Source: an uncultured Clostridia bacterium
Lineage (GTDB): Bacteria; Bacillota; Clostridia; Christensenellales; Aristaeellaceae
NCBI GenBank assembly: GCA_934667105.1
Contig: CAKULG010000006.1
Location: 1 to 64,000, forward strand
DNA: 64,000 nucleotides
Direction: 5' to 3'
In this document: in pieces, positions 1 through 8,849 of the stretch
How positions within the stretch are numbered: position 1 is the stretch's first letter
How the letters are laid out: each line of letters opens with the position of its first letter
The notes under the pieces: generated by a model
The model's input: only the letters and a program-made list of their open reading frames with translations
Told to the model about the DNA's origin: nothing
The model's database searches: none
Translations under genes and position numbers: made by a program

Positions 1-2990
1 CCCCCCTGATCGGTGGCGGAGAATAGATCGCCTAAAAGAATCTGGTTCCCCTCGTCCGCGCCGCTCTGGATGTTGATCTTGCCTCCCGCCGCCAGGGAGA
101 TTTCCCCTGTGGAATCCAGCCAGATGCCCGACCCGTTCACCGTCACGCTGCTGGTTTTCACGCTGCGGGCCGGGTCTTCGGGGGAGGGGCTCCAATCGGT
201 TGCCGTGGTGCCAACTTCCAGCTTTAAACCCTTGAAGCCCGCTATATCCCCCGCCGCCTGCGCCCTGTTTTGATCCAGACGGATGATATATTGCATCGTG
301 ACCGAGTTTTCGGGCACATCCACCGCAACGCTTAACGCGCCCCTCGTCAGAGGCTTGGACGCGACCTGCGCGCCGGATGCGTCATAAAAGTTAACATACG
401 CGCGAGGCTCAAGCGCTTCTCTGCTCCTGGAAATGGCCTCCGCGTGGAACAAGCATTTTTTCCCCGCTAACGCACGGCAGGCGATCCCAGACTTGTAAAT
501 CTGCGCAAAGCTGCCCGCGCCTCCTGTGGCCGTCAGAATATATGTGCCGTTGCTCCCGTCGTATTGGCTCGTCACATAAGGCGATATCGCCCCGTCTTCC
601 TTCGACAGCGCGGGCAGGTAGTTGCGTCCGCCTTCCACCTCCGTTTTCGTGGCCCGGAGGCTGATTTCCGTCGCGTTCTGGGCGATCTGCGTTTCCGCGG
701 CGGAAACGCGCTCCTCCACCGCGCCAACCTTCAGGTTAATGCTCTCGTTGCTGGATAAATCCAGGTCGCTGCCCACGGAAGCGGCCAGCTGCTGGGTGGT
801 GATGGTATTTGCGGCGATCTTGTCCGCCGTCACGGCGTTTGCCGCCAGCTTGTCCGCCCCCACCGCCCCGGCCAGGATTTTATTGGCTGTCACCGCGTTT
901 GCCGCGATTTTTTCCGCCGTCACGGCCTCCGCCACGATCTTGGCCGCCGTCACTGCGCCGTCCTTGATCTTCTCCGTTTCCACGGCCCCGTTTACGATCT
1001 TCACCCCGGAAATGGCCCCGTCCTCGATTTTGTCCCCGCCCAGGGTGGGAATGCGCTGGCCGTTGATGGTGCCCGCGGTGATGTTGTCGGCGTTCAGGTT
1101 GTTGATGTTGATTTCGGCGGCGTTGATGGTGCCCGCCGTGATCTTGCTGGCGGTGAGGCCCACGATCTTCGCGTCGGTAATGCTGCCGTCGGCGATCTGC
1201 GCCGTGCCCACCACCCCGTCCGCCAGAATGCCGCTTTCGGCGGTGACGGTTCCGGCGGCGATCTTTTCCGCCGTGATGGTGCGGGCCGCGATTTTCTCCG
1301 CCGTCACCGCGCCCGCCGCCAGCTTGTCCGCCGTCACCGCCCCCGCCTTGATCTTATCCGCCTCCACGGCGCTTGCGGCCAGCTTCTCCGCGGTAATCGC
1401 CCCGGCCTTGATCTTTTCGGCTTCTATTGCGTTTGCCTCGATTTTATCGGCCGATATGCAGCCGGTTTTAAGGTTTTCCTCGCCGACCGATTCCTCCGCC
1501 AAGATGCCGGAACTGATAGACTTTAGCCGGATATTTCCCCCGCTGACGCTGGGTACTTGCCAAGCCGCAATTTTCCGCGTGCCGCTTGCCTTTTGTATGC
1601 TGCCAATGGTCACTTGTTCCAACGCGCCGGTAAGGACGTTGTGGCGCACGCCGACGACCTCGGCGCTGTAATCATACCCGCGAACCTTATCCAGCACCGT
1701 AACACGGTCATACAAATAAACCTTATCAAGCCCGCGATATTGTTTGTATTCCTCCGTGTCGCCAAGCGAAAGAAAATCAATCGTCATGGATATTTCCGGC
1801 TTGTCGATTCCGTTTGTGATTTCCTCGTTTGCGCGCCTCCGCAGTTCTTGGCGCGCTTGCGAAAGGGTCATTTTGCCGCTAACGGCTGCGGTATCTGTGC
1901 AATCCAACAGCAGGACGCGCGGGGACGGATAATCCCCGATATTCGGCGAATCAATCCATATTACCCCGTCAAGGTATACAGGGTTCCCTTTCGCGTCTTT
2001 CCCATATGGGATAATTCGCGTATATGTTTCTTCTATGCTTTCGTTGTAGTCAAGATCGAGCATGTTTTTCCCGTATTCCACAACAAACCCGCGATCTGTC
2101 CCCACGTTTTGCAAGGCGTAAATGCTGTAATTATCCCGGATTAACGATAACCCATACCGGGCGCATATGCCTTTTTCAGGGTCCAGCAACGCTTCCACGG
2201 GGGATAGACGATCATAATCAAGCGATTTTTGTTCGGCAGTGCAATCTGAAAAAATATCAAATCGAGCATCCGGAGAAATAAGCTTTTCCAGCACCTGGCG
2301 GCACGCGGCTGCGCCTTGCACGGTGTTATCGGTTTTATAGGTGGTCGCATTTTGCAAAAGCTCGTAAAAGACGTGTTTTGCTTCCACATATACGCCGTCA
2401 AGCGCCTGTTCGACGCTTGTGATAATAAACAATTGCGGCTTGATTTGTACGTTTCCCGTGACGCTTTCCACGCCGTTCAGCGCCGCCGGAATCGATACGG
2501 TTTCCAGGGTGTCGTAATCGTTTACGCTGATATATCCTTTATAGCCCTTGTTTGCAACTTGCGAAATTCCTAGCGCGTTTGTGATACGGACGGCGGCGCA
2601 ATTCGGGTCGATATCGGATTCCAGGATTTTGTAGGGGGTTGTCCCTTTGCGATTTTTAAAAATGTACTGTACGCGCTTGCACGCCTTATCGACATATACC
2701 TTTCTCGTGCCGGTTTTTATACGCACCATTTGCACCGTTCCAGAATATGCGTCTTCATCGATTTTTGGCACAACGCGCACGGGAACCAGCGCTCCTAGAT
2801 AACGGCCCACCTTTACCTCTTTCCATTTTTCCAGGGAATCATAACAAAGCGTCATATCGATTTGCGATATACCGTTTTTTTCCTCGTCGAAATAGCAGGA
2901 TACCGGCTGCAAATCGCCGCAAATACCGGTCGTCGAAAAATCCGCACAATCATGCGCATAAACAAAAACACTGTTTGCCGTTATAACCAC
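1..2990 (-). CDS. Tail-associated (Tal-like) minor structural protein, partial
   Basis: An open frame of about 996 codons runs from a GTG at 2990 off the left edge without a stop. The GTG overlaps the end of the distal tail gene by 10 bases. The first 400 or so residues look like the phage minor structural / endopeptidase-tail family: the N-terminus follows the pattern of a short strand, then LQPVSCYFDEEKNG and a tail-hub fold. From about residue 505 to 730 there is a run of roughly 11-residue repeats of the type AGAVTAEKIAA, which probably forms a fibrous, trimeric shaft. After this comes a coiled-coil-like piece (VEERVSAAETQIAQNATEI) and a carbohydrate-binding-like region that is cut off. 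The position after tape measure and Dit fits a host-contacting tail tip protein. The C-terminal enzyme or receptor-binding part is not visible. The GTG start is the least certain point. Confidence 0.85.
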   Translation of the reverse strand, partial: MVITANSVFVYAHDCADFSTTGICGDLQPVSCYFDEEKNGISQIDMTLCYDSLEKWKEVKVGRYLGALVPVRVVPKIDEDAYSGTVQMVRIKTGTRKVYVDKACKRVQYIFKNRKGTTPYKILESDIDPNCAAVRITNALGISQVANKGYKGYISVNDYDTLETVSIPAALNGVESVTGNVQIKPQLFIITSVEQALDGVYVEAKHVFYELLQNATTYKTDNTVQGAAACRQVLEKLISPDARFDIFSDCTAEQKSLDYDRLSPVEALLDPEKGICARYGLSLIRDNYSIYALQNVGTDRGFVVEYGKNMLDLDYNESIEETYTRIIPYGKDAKGNPVYLDGVIWIDSPNIGDYPSPRVLLLDCTDTAAVSGKMTLSQARQELRRRANEEITNGIDKPEISMTIDFLSLGDTEEYKQYRGLDKVYLYDRVTVLDKVRGYDYSAEVVGVRHNVLTGALEQVTIGSIQKASGTRKIAAWQVPSVSGGNIRLKSISSGILAEESVGEENLKTGCISADKIEANAIEAEKIKAGAITAEKLAASAVEADKIKAGAVTADKLAAGAVTAEKIAARTITAEKIAAGTVTAESGILADGVVGTAQIADGSITDAKIVGLTASKITAGTINAAEININNLNADNITAGTINGQRIPTLGGDKIEDGAISGVKIVNGAVETEKIKDGAVTAAKIVAEAVTAEKIAANAVTANKILAGAVGADKLAANAVTADKIAANTITTQQLAASVGSDLDLSSNESINLKVGAVEERVSAAETQIAQNATEISLRATKTEVEGGRNYLPALSKEDGAISPYVTSQYDGSNGTYILTATGGAGSFAQIYKSGIACRALAGKKCLFHAEAISRSREALEPRAYVNFYDASGAQVASKPLTRGALSVAVDVPENSVTMQYIIRLDQNRAQAAGDIAGFKGLKLEVGTTATDWSPSPEDPARSVKTSSVTVNGSGIWLDSTGEISLAAGGKINIQSGADEGNQILLGDLFSATDQG
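795..1470 (-). repeat. In-frame ~33-bp repeats encoding 11-residue AVTAEKIAA-type units
   Basis: About 20 degenerate copies of a 33-base unit coding for variants of A-x-A-V-T-A-[ED]-K-[IL]-[AK]-A lie back to back inside the tail-associated gene. They are coding and in frame. The copies near 1290-1440 are almost identical, so unequal recombination could change shaft length. Confidence 0.8.
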
Positions 2991-3667
2991 CCCCAGTGCG
3001 GCGTTATTTCTATTTTGGTCGCCGTCCCTATATCAATTTGCGAATCGCCAAGCGGAAGAGAAGGAATTGCGCCGGACATGACGGCAGCCCCGTCTTCGGT
3101 GTATACATACCCCGTTTCGCAGTCGATCGTAACGGGCTTGGTTAAGCCCGTGAAAGATAGCGCGCTTCCCGCTATCGTGCAGGATACATCCCCGGTTCCC
3201 GTTATTACGATAAGCGGAAAGGCGATAACGTTTCCGTTATTATGGATTGTTCCGCTTGCCGTAAATATCTGCGCCGTTTCCTGTGTTTGGCGCATGATCG
3301 GCTGGCACCGGAAAACGATTTCCGCCGTATCAAAAAACTTTCCCCCGTATTCGTGCCGTGAGAACGTGACCTCTTCTTGCACAGACGCTTGCCAAAATAA
3401 TCCCGGTTGATCGCTTGTTATCAATTTCCCCGCGCCGTCCGCCCATGCGTTTATTTTCTGCCGCATGTCCGCCGTTGCGGAAAGCATGGAAAGCGTCAAG
3501 GGCATATCAAAGGGGCTATAACCGTCAAAGATGGTTACAGCCCCATCGCGCCCTGGGATTTCGTATTCTGTGCACCGCTGCGCCGCCTTCTTATGCGCTG
3601 GCATATCAGCGATATATACGCCGAGGGAGGACGTTTTCACGCCGCGAAAAGATACCCAATTGTCCAT
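2981..3667 (-). CDS. Distal tail protein (Dit, siphovirus tail component family)
   Basis: This 228-residue protein begins MDNWVSFRGVKTSSLGVYI and continues with a GRDGAVTIFDGYSPFDM segment, the usual N-terminal pattern of siphovirus tail component proteins that form the hub joining tail tube to tip. A C-terminal beta-rich half (about residues 125-228) resembles the galectin-like part of Dit. It lies between tape measure and tail-associated genes, the standard place for dit. The start codon at 3667 follows a GGGGGG-type ribosome site, and the stop overlaps the next gene. Family assignment is by pattern recognition, not by a search. Confidence 0.82.
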   Translation of the reverse strand: MDNWVSFRGVKTSSLGVYIADMPAHKKAAQRCTEYEIPGRDGAVTIFDGYSPFDMPLTLSMLSATADMRQKINAWADGAGKLITSDQPGLFWQASVQEEVTFSRHEYGGKFFDTAEIVFRCQPIMRQTQETAQIFTASGTIHNNGNVIAFPLIVITGTGDVSCTIAGSALSFTGLTKPVTIDCETGYVYTEDGAAVMSGAIPSLPLGDSQIDIGTATKIEITPHWGWL

Positions 3668-3670
3668 ACA

Positions 3671-6600
3671 TTATCCCCCCATAGCGGAAACGCGCGCATG
3701 ATCCCGCTTTTCGATTCGTCTTCCCACCGCGTCGCTGATGGCAAATGCAACCTGTTTTTTCCCCATATAAAAATTCATGGGGGAGGATTTCACGGCGTTC
3801 GCAAGCAGGCGTGCGAGATCTTTTGTATTGATTCCGCCTCCATTTTCGGCGCGGTAGTCTTCCGCGTCTTTTCGCGTCAGCACCATTTCGCCTCTATGTA
3901 GCCGCGCCGGATAATTATCATAGGGCACGTAAGGCAGACCGGAGGCATGGGGGAAAATTGGTAGAATTTCAAGTTTTTTGCCTCCTCCATCGTATTCCGT
4001 ATTAACCGTATAGGTTGTCGTTTTTTTCTCCGGAACATCGTCCCAGGCGGTTTTCAGCGCATCTACTTTCTTCTTGTATTCCTCCAGGGTGATTTCCCCG
4101 GAAGCAAGCATCAGGTTCAGTTTCTCCATATTATCGGCGGCGGCGGAAAAAGCGCCGTTCTTTTCCTCGGTATTCCCCGAAGAATCCCCGCCGGAAAGAA
4201 GCGCCTGCGTTAAAAGATTCAGCCCGTTTTTATAGGTATCCGGAGAAGTATTGACGATCTCTTTAACGGATTTGTTCTGGAATACATTATTGTATTCCTC
4301 CATAAAGGCTTCGACTTCCGCCTGCTTTTTGTCGTATTCGGCCAGAAGCTCTTCGCCGTCCGGCGTTATCTTGGAAAGAAGCAAAACGGGCAAGCGGCCA
4401 ACGCCTTTTAAAATGCCGGATAGCAGCGCTTCGCCGATTTTTAATCCGGCGCTGATAAGGGCCTTGATATTCTCTGGCTCTGCGGCCCATTCCACGATTT
4501 TTGTAACGGATTCCTCAATCGCCGTCGAAAGCCCGGTAAGGTCGCTTTCGTTCACGCCGTCGATAATCGCCGAAATCAGGCTAAGACCAGCGTCTGTAAG
4601 CGCCGGAAGCGTTTTTGCGGTGGAATTGATAACGTTTTGCAGGCCGTCTTTTATGCTTCCTGCAATCTTGCTATTTTCACCTTTGGCAAGATCGTCGTTT
4701 ATCCCTTGGGCAATCCCACCGATAATATCCAGACCAATAGAAAGAAAATCCGTTTTTGCGGTAAACCAGCCGGCAATAACGTCGGGGGAGACGATGGCCG
4801 CCGTCTTGGAAAATTCCTCCGCCGCTTTTTTTAGGCCTCTGCGAACGGAATCAAATATCGCTTTCCCCGCGTCAAGATACGCGGGAAGGTCGACGTTAAT
4901 CGTGGAAAGGGTTTCCGTCGCGATGCTCGTCGCTTCTTCAATCCCCTTCGGAAGCGTTTCTTTGACCCTTTCCGCGACGCCCTTCATTTTCCCGGAAAAC
5001 AACCGAAGAAGCTTCGAATATTTTTCCCGGCCCGTGATCCCTTCCAGCGAAAGAATTTTAACGGCGCTGTTTACGGTATCCTGCGCGCCTTGAAGGAACG
5101 GCTCGAATCCTTCCGCGCCCATCGTCTTCGCGGCAATGCGAAGATAGCGGAACGCGGAATCGCTGACCGTTGTAAAATCTACGCCGTCAACGCCGCCGAG
5201 GAAATTGCTCCACGCCGCTTTTAGCGTTTGCAGCGACCCCGCGGCGGTTTCGTTTTCTTTTGCGTAATTCCCCGCCGCGTAAGCCGTATTTTCCATGAAC
5301 ATATCCATGGCCAGGCCGACTTTTTCGGCCGTAGTCATGGCCGATACAGCTTTTCCGATGCCCTTATCCAGGCGATACGCTTCCAGCGTGGTATCGTTCA
5401 TGGCAACGCCCAAGTTATCCATCCAGTTACTACCCCCGGTTTCCCGGTATTTGAAAAACACCTGTGCGGTTGCACAAGTGCTTTGGGCTTAGACTATATC
5501 TTCAACTTTGTAAAAAATCCATCCCTTTTTCTCGCCTTTCTGGTACAAATGCCCGTATTTTACTTTGCTGGCACCACACCGAAAGTATTCACCGGCTGCT
5601 GTTCTTGATGCAAAAACAATTTCTTCTCCGTTTTCGTTTCTTGCAATGACTTTGCGCATCCTGTTTTGGGCACGCTCTTCATTTCCGTACGAAAGTCTGT
5701 TTTCGCTGACCGAAACCCAACGCAGATTGGATACATCGTTGTTCTTCTTATCCCCGTCAATATGGTCGATCTGTGGAAGGAAATCGGGGTTCGGAATGAA
5801 CGCTTCGCCGACAAGACGATGAATATATTTCATGTATGTTTTCTTGTCGAAAAGCTGAACGAATAAATATCCGCTTGTAGAAACTGTTTTCTTTAAAATT
5901 CTGCCGGTTTTATCGTTTCTTACTTCCCCTTTATTGCTTACAGAATAGTTAAAGTCTTTAACTTTTCGCCATTCAATCATAATATCTCACCTCGTAAGAT
6001 ATTATATCACAAAAGGGAAATTTTCACAAGATGGATTGTTAAAAGTTGGCAGGCACTTCCACCGCCGTATCAATAGACGGTGTACACGGTCACTACTCCG
6101 TTAGTCGTTACACCTTCCCATTTCTGGGCTTGGCACGGGATTGCCCTCGGCACCACCCGTTAGGGGTTTCCCCGTTAGCACGGCTTTACGCCGCACACCG
6201 CTGATAGCGTTCACCTGCGATCACTACAGCTTCACAGTTGTAGCGGACTATGATGTTAATCGTGAAGTTGCCCTTGGCCGCGCCCGCGATGGATTCCATG
6301 GCCATATCTACGTCAATACCCATGACGGACGCAACGTCCGCTGCCCGCTGCATGGCGTTGGACGCCTTTTCCAGCGCTTCCATCTCCGTAAATCCGGAGC
6401 CCTTAAACAGCGCGCCCATTTTATTGATGGTGGCGTAGTATTCCTCGGCGGAAAGGCCGGATTTTTCAAACGCTTCCGCCGCGTCCTCTTTTACGCGCCA
6501 GGCAAAATCCCCGAAAATCGCCTCCGCGCCGCCTATTCCTTGTTCGATGCTGGATCGTATATCCAGGCTCCTTTTCCCGATGGCGATTGCAGACGCGCTA

Positions 6601-6791
6601 TAGGCCGAGGCGGTCGCCGCGATTGCTTTTCCAACGCGAGATATGCTTCTTTCCGTTGCGCTGATGATCTTTTCGCTTGATATTGCAATCGCTTTCGCCG
6701 CGTCCTTGGCCGATTTCTGCGCAGATTTTAGCCCGCGCTCGAACTCGACGGAATTTAAGCCAAGGGTCGCAAATAATTCAAATAGTTTCAT
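3671..6791 (-). CDS. Tape measure protein, split by a group I intron (exons 6259-6791 and 3671-5423)
   Basis: The N-terminal part (from 6791, MKLFELFATLGLNSVEFERG) and the C-terminal part (ending 3671) are two halves of one tape measure protein. Joining after base 6259 and resuming at base 5423 gives 2286 bases, exactly 762 codons including stop, and restores the typical sequence AAKGNFTMMDNLGVAMN across the junction. The 5' exon ends in T and the intron ends in G, as group I splicing requires. The 761-residue product has an alanine-rich helical N-terminus, then hydrophobic helical stretches between about residues 400 and 570, and a C-terminal segment with GGG linkers. It sets tail length and is threaded in the tail tube. 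Without splicing the N-terminal frame would run into intron sequence and stop at 6186. Confidence 0.9.
5489..5980 (-). CDS. Intron-encoded HNH homing endonuclease with NUMOD4 domain
   Basis: This 163-residue protein starts MIEWRKVKDFNYSVSNKGEV, a NUMOD4 DNA-binding module. It continues with an HNH nuclease core around residues 52-95 (IHRLVGEAFIPNP, then IDHIDGDKKNNDVSNLRWV), and ends with a NUMOD1-like helical segment around residues 110-145. It lies wholly within the intron of the tape measure gene, so its likely role is to cut intronless alleles and drive intron spread. The start has a GAGGTG ribosome site placed in the loop of a 7-bp hairpin. The stop codon forms part of the intron core. 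All HNH motif residues seem present, so it may be active. Confidence 0.92.
   Translation of the reverse strand: MIEWRKVKDFNYSVSNKGEVRNDKTGRILKKTVSTSGYLFVQLFDKKTYMKYIHRLVGEAFIPNPDFLPQIDHIDGDKKNNDVSNLRWVSVSENRLSYGNEERAQNRMRKVIARNENGEEIVFASRTAAGEYFRCGASKVKYGHLYQKGEKKGWIFYKVEDIV
5981..6029 (-). promoter_or_regulatory. Internal promoter and ribosome-site hairpin for the intron endonuclease
   Basis: On the minus strand TTGTGA (6024-6029) and TATAAT (6001-6006) are 17 bases apart. Just downstream AATATCT and AGATATT (5981-6003) can pair and place the GAGGTG ribosome site in the loop. This suggests the endonuclease is translated from its own message and not from the long late transcript. Confidence 0.6.
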
Positions 6792-6792
6792 C

Positions 6793-7149
6793 TTATTCGT
6801 CCTCTACGCCGTGGATTTGGTATAGCAGATTTTTCACATTTTCCGCAAGGCCGTATTCCGCGAACATCGCTACAGCCGCGTCGACGGTGCTTTTTTTGCT
6901 TTCTTTTGGGCGGATTTCCAGCATTCGGGCCGCAATCTGGCTATATCTCGGCTCGACGTGCGCCATCATGCCAATCACATCGGCGATATAGATGATCGGC
7001 GTTTGCATTTCTGCGTCGGCGGAAACAAGTAAAAGCAAATGATGTACGCTTTCCGGGCGATATGCGTATAACGCGCGGATTATTGCCGCCCTTCCGTACG
7101 CTTCCGCGCTGTGAAAAAAGGGATGACCGTATCCCGGAAAACCTTGCAA
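6793..7149 (-). CDS. Tail assembly chaperone, GT extension made by -1 frameshift
   Basis: This frame has no good ribosome site and overlaps the end of the upstream chaperone gene. Downstream of the shift site it encodes about 109 residues, from HSAEAYGRAAIIRALYAYRP to the C-terminus. It is the counterpart of lambda T in the G-T arrangement. It ends two bases before the tape measure start, where the GT chaperone is always found. The product is expected to be a minor fusion of the full chaperone frame plus this extension, binding the tape measure protein during tail assembly. The coordinates given are those of the open frame; the translated part is about 6793-7119. Confidence 0.75.
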   Translation of the reverse strand: MQGFPGYGHPFFHSAEAYGRAAIIRALYAYRPESVHHLLLLVSADAEMQTPIIYIADVIGMMAHVEPRYSQIAARMLEIRPKESKKSTVDAAVAMFAEYGLAENVKNLLYQIHGVEDE

Positions 7150-7403
7150 GCCGCAGTAATCAGCTCGTTTTCTTCCATGTCCTCTACGTCTTCGATTTTT
7201 GCATCACGATCGAGCGCAATTAATCGGCGCATCGCGTCAGGCCTTTTTTTCAGCGTCACAGCCACCAAGTGAAACATATTGCCCGTGATCTCCATCGCCT
7301 CGGCGTTCTCGTCGATTTTTTTAACCCCGGACACGATCTCCGGGAGAAGGATAATCTGGCTCGTAGCGTCAAACGTCTCCGCGATCTTTTCAAACTTCGT
7401 CAT
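7080..7403 (-). CDS. Tail assembly chaperone (G-like)
   Basis: This 107-residue protein follows the tail tube gene, has a strong ribosome site (AAGGAGG, 8 bases before ATG at 7403), and ends 70 bases into the GT frame. Length, position and the slippery heptamer near its end identify it as the G-type chaperone of siphovirus tail assembly. No catalytic motifs are expected or seen. The sequence is acidic and helical (KIEDVEDMEENELITAA). Confidence 0.78.
   Translation of the reverse strand: MTKFEKIAETFDATSQIILLPEIVSGVKKIDENAEAMEITGNMFHLVAVTLKKRPDAMRRLIALDRDAKIEDVEDMEENELITAACKVFRDTVIPFFTARKRTEGRQ
7113..7119 (-). promoter_or_regulatory. -1 ribosomal frameshift site T TTT TTC
   Basis: In the chaperone reading frame the minus strand reads T TTT TTC, a canonical X XXY YYZ slippery heptamer, directly after CCC. 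A -1 slip moves ribosomes into the 6793-7149 frame, giving the G-GT fusion. Confidence 0.75.
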
Positions 7404-7458
7404 TTTTTATTCCTCCTTTTTAATCGCCGGGGGACGTAATCGCCCCCCGGCTGCAAGC

Positions 7459-8094
7459 TTAGACACCGGTCACATCAGTGGATTTTTTGTAAAACATATA
7501 CGTGATCGGCAGTTCGTCCGTGAAAACAGGCGAATTGGAATGCCCGGAAAATTCAAACGGCAACGTTCCGACGGCTTTATCCGCCGTCTGACTATTAATG
7601 CCGCTGGTGCACAGGGCGTTTTTCAGTTCACATACGAACAGTCCCTCCGGGCCGATATTGCCAACAAAAACGACGTTGCTAAAATAATCGCCGGTTTTAA
7701 TAGACGCGCGCGGAACCACTTTAATCAGGGTTCCGCTTCCGCTTTGATCTGCCGCCGCAGATACGGCCTTAACGTTTTCCGGCGTAAATTCCACCAGCGT
7801 TCCGGTCATTTTCGGCTGCGCGCTGTCGACTTGGTTTTGCCCTTTAAACGGCAGCCGAAGCCCGTCAATTTCAGGGGTCCAGTACGTCCTGTTTTCCTGG
7901 ATGTTTACGCCGCCTTGCGTCGCGCCGAACCATTTACTTTTGTTCTCGTCCTTTGTAATCAACGTAAGCAGAGAAGCGGCATCGGTTGCGCTGGTAATAT
8001 CGATATCATGCAGCAGTACGCCCGCATTGTATACGGCGTTATTAAAAGTGTCCACCGTGATGGCGGACACCATGCTTCCGGTATTATCGGCCAT
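7459..8094 (-). CDS. Major tail (tube) protein
   Basis: This 211-residue protein sits between the tail terminator-type gene and the tail chaperones, the usual place of the tail tube subunit. It is beta-strand rich with small and polar residues and contains the segment YWTPEIDGLRLPFKGQNQVD. It shows no signal or membrane segment. The ATG at 8094 has AAAGGAG eight bases upstream. Only gene order and general composition support the call; sequence recognition is weak. Confidence 0.72.
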   Translation of the reverse strand: MADNTGSMVSAITVDTFNNAVYNAGVLLHDIDITSATDAASLLTLITKDENKSKWFGATQGGVNIQENRTYWTPEIDGLRLPFKGQNQVDSAQPKMTGTLVEFTPENVKAVSAAADQSGSGTLIKVVPRASIKTGDYFSNVVFVGNIGPEGLFVCELKNALCTSGINSQTADKAVGTLPFEFSGHSNSPVFTDELPITYMFYKKSTDVTGV

Positions 8095-8108
8095 TATATC
8101 ACTCCTTT

Positions 8109-8510
8109 TTAGTGGTAATATTGGATTTCGTAGCTCACGCGCGCCCCAACGACGTTTTCACTTTCCGCGTCGTCGTAATACGACAAAAAGGCCGCGCTGT
8201 TTGGATACAGGATCAGCAGCCCGCCATCAACGATAATCTTTCTTCCTTGCGCCGGGATTTCGCGCCGCACGTCGTCAAAGAAAGCGGCCCGTTTCGCGTT
8301 TACGTTTTCGCCGGATTCCGCCTTAAACCACGCTATGGCCGTAGAAATGCTGGAAGAAAACGGCGGATTATCCACGACATCAAAGGTGATGTAAGGATAA
8401 TCCGCCGTTTTGGGCACATGCCCCGAAATATAGGCCGGGATTTCTTTTCCCGCATCCGCGAATCCGCCCCAGAACTTATATAGCGCCTTGTGCACGCTGC
8501 TATAGCTCAA
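8109..8510 (-). CDS. Tail completion / tail terminator-like protein
   Basis: The 133-residue product (MSYSSVHKALYKFWGGFADA) follows a head closure protein and precedes the tube gene. It has the pattern of short tail-completion proteins (gp17/gpU-like): a helical N-terminus, then a strand such as YPYITFDVVDNPPFSSS, and an ending VSYEIQYYH. The ATG overlaps the stop of the upstream gene by four bases, so the two are translationally coupled. It probably caps the tail tube on the head-proximal side. Confidence 0.65.
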   Translation of the reverse strand: MSYSSVHKALYKFWGGFADAGKEIPAYISGHVPKTADYPYITFDVVDNPPFSSSISTAIAWFKAESGENVNAKRAAFFDDVRREIPAQGRKIIVDGGLLILYPNSAAFLSYYDDAESENVVGARVSYEIQYYH

Positions 8511-8848
8511 GCGTCAACCACCTCCGCGGTGACCTGCGCATACTGCACTCCGGCAATTGCAGGCGTTGACATGTCGGTGCTATTGGATGTGATGCGGTAC
8601 AACCGCCCATCCTTTACCCGCTTCACGCGGTCGTCCTGGTCAAGCGTCAGCGTTTTCGGGTGTACGATGGTGTATATGGTTTTCAGCCCGTTTTTATAGG
8701 CAATCTGCGCTTCCGTGCTGTTTTTTGTGCTGATCCCCGCGCGAAACGGCGCGCCGTCAGATACTTCCCATACGATTCCGCCGTATCCGTCCGGCTTGCT
8801 GGACCAATTCTGCATGATAAAATCCTCAAAAAAATCGGACAACGCCAT
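8507..8848 (-). CDS. Head closure / head-tail joining protein
   Basis: This is a 113-residue protein in the connector cluster. The compact beta-rich sequence (TIVHPKTLTLDQDDRVKRV, then GRLYRITSNSTDMSTPAI) is typical of the head-tail adaptor family, where an RV.R...G..Y.I.s pattern is common. It is separated by one base from the upstream connector gene and overlaps the next start, so it belongs to one late operon. Confidence 0.68.
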   Translation of the reverse strand: MALSDFFEDFIMQNWSSKPDGYGGIVWEVSDGAPFRAGISTKNSTEAQIAYKNGLKTIYTIVHPKTLTLDQDDRVKRVKDGRLYRITSNSTDMSTPAIAGVQYAQVTAEVVDA

Positions 8849-8849
8849 T

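Larger units (their letters stand above)
5424..6258 (-). mobile_element. Group I intron in the tape measure gene, carrying an HNH endonuclease
   Basis: The 835-base insert contains group I core features on the minus strand. Near 6099-6113 there is GTAACGACTAACGG, a typical P7 5' strand with J region. Near 5489-5504 there is GAAGATATAGTCTAAG, the classical P7 3' strand. The GACTA and TAGTC parts of these two pair. GC-rich hairpins, including a GGGGAAACCCC loop around 6150-6170, fit P5/P6-type elements, and CCGGGAAACCGG before the 3' splice site fits a P9 hairpin. The endonuclease stop codon overlaps the P7 3' strand, as in many phage introns. Exact splice sites are inferred from reading-frame repair and the U/G rule. 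Confidence 0.88.

Noticed and set aside
622..1671. A 349-codon plus-strand open frame at the left edge
   Set aside because: It is the antisense of the repeat region of the tail-associated gene; the repeats keep that strand open by composition.
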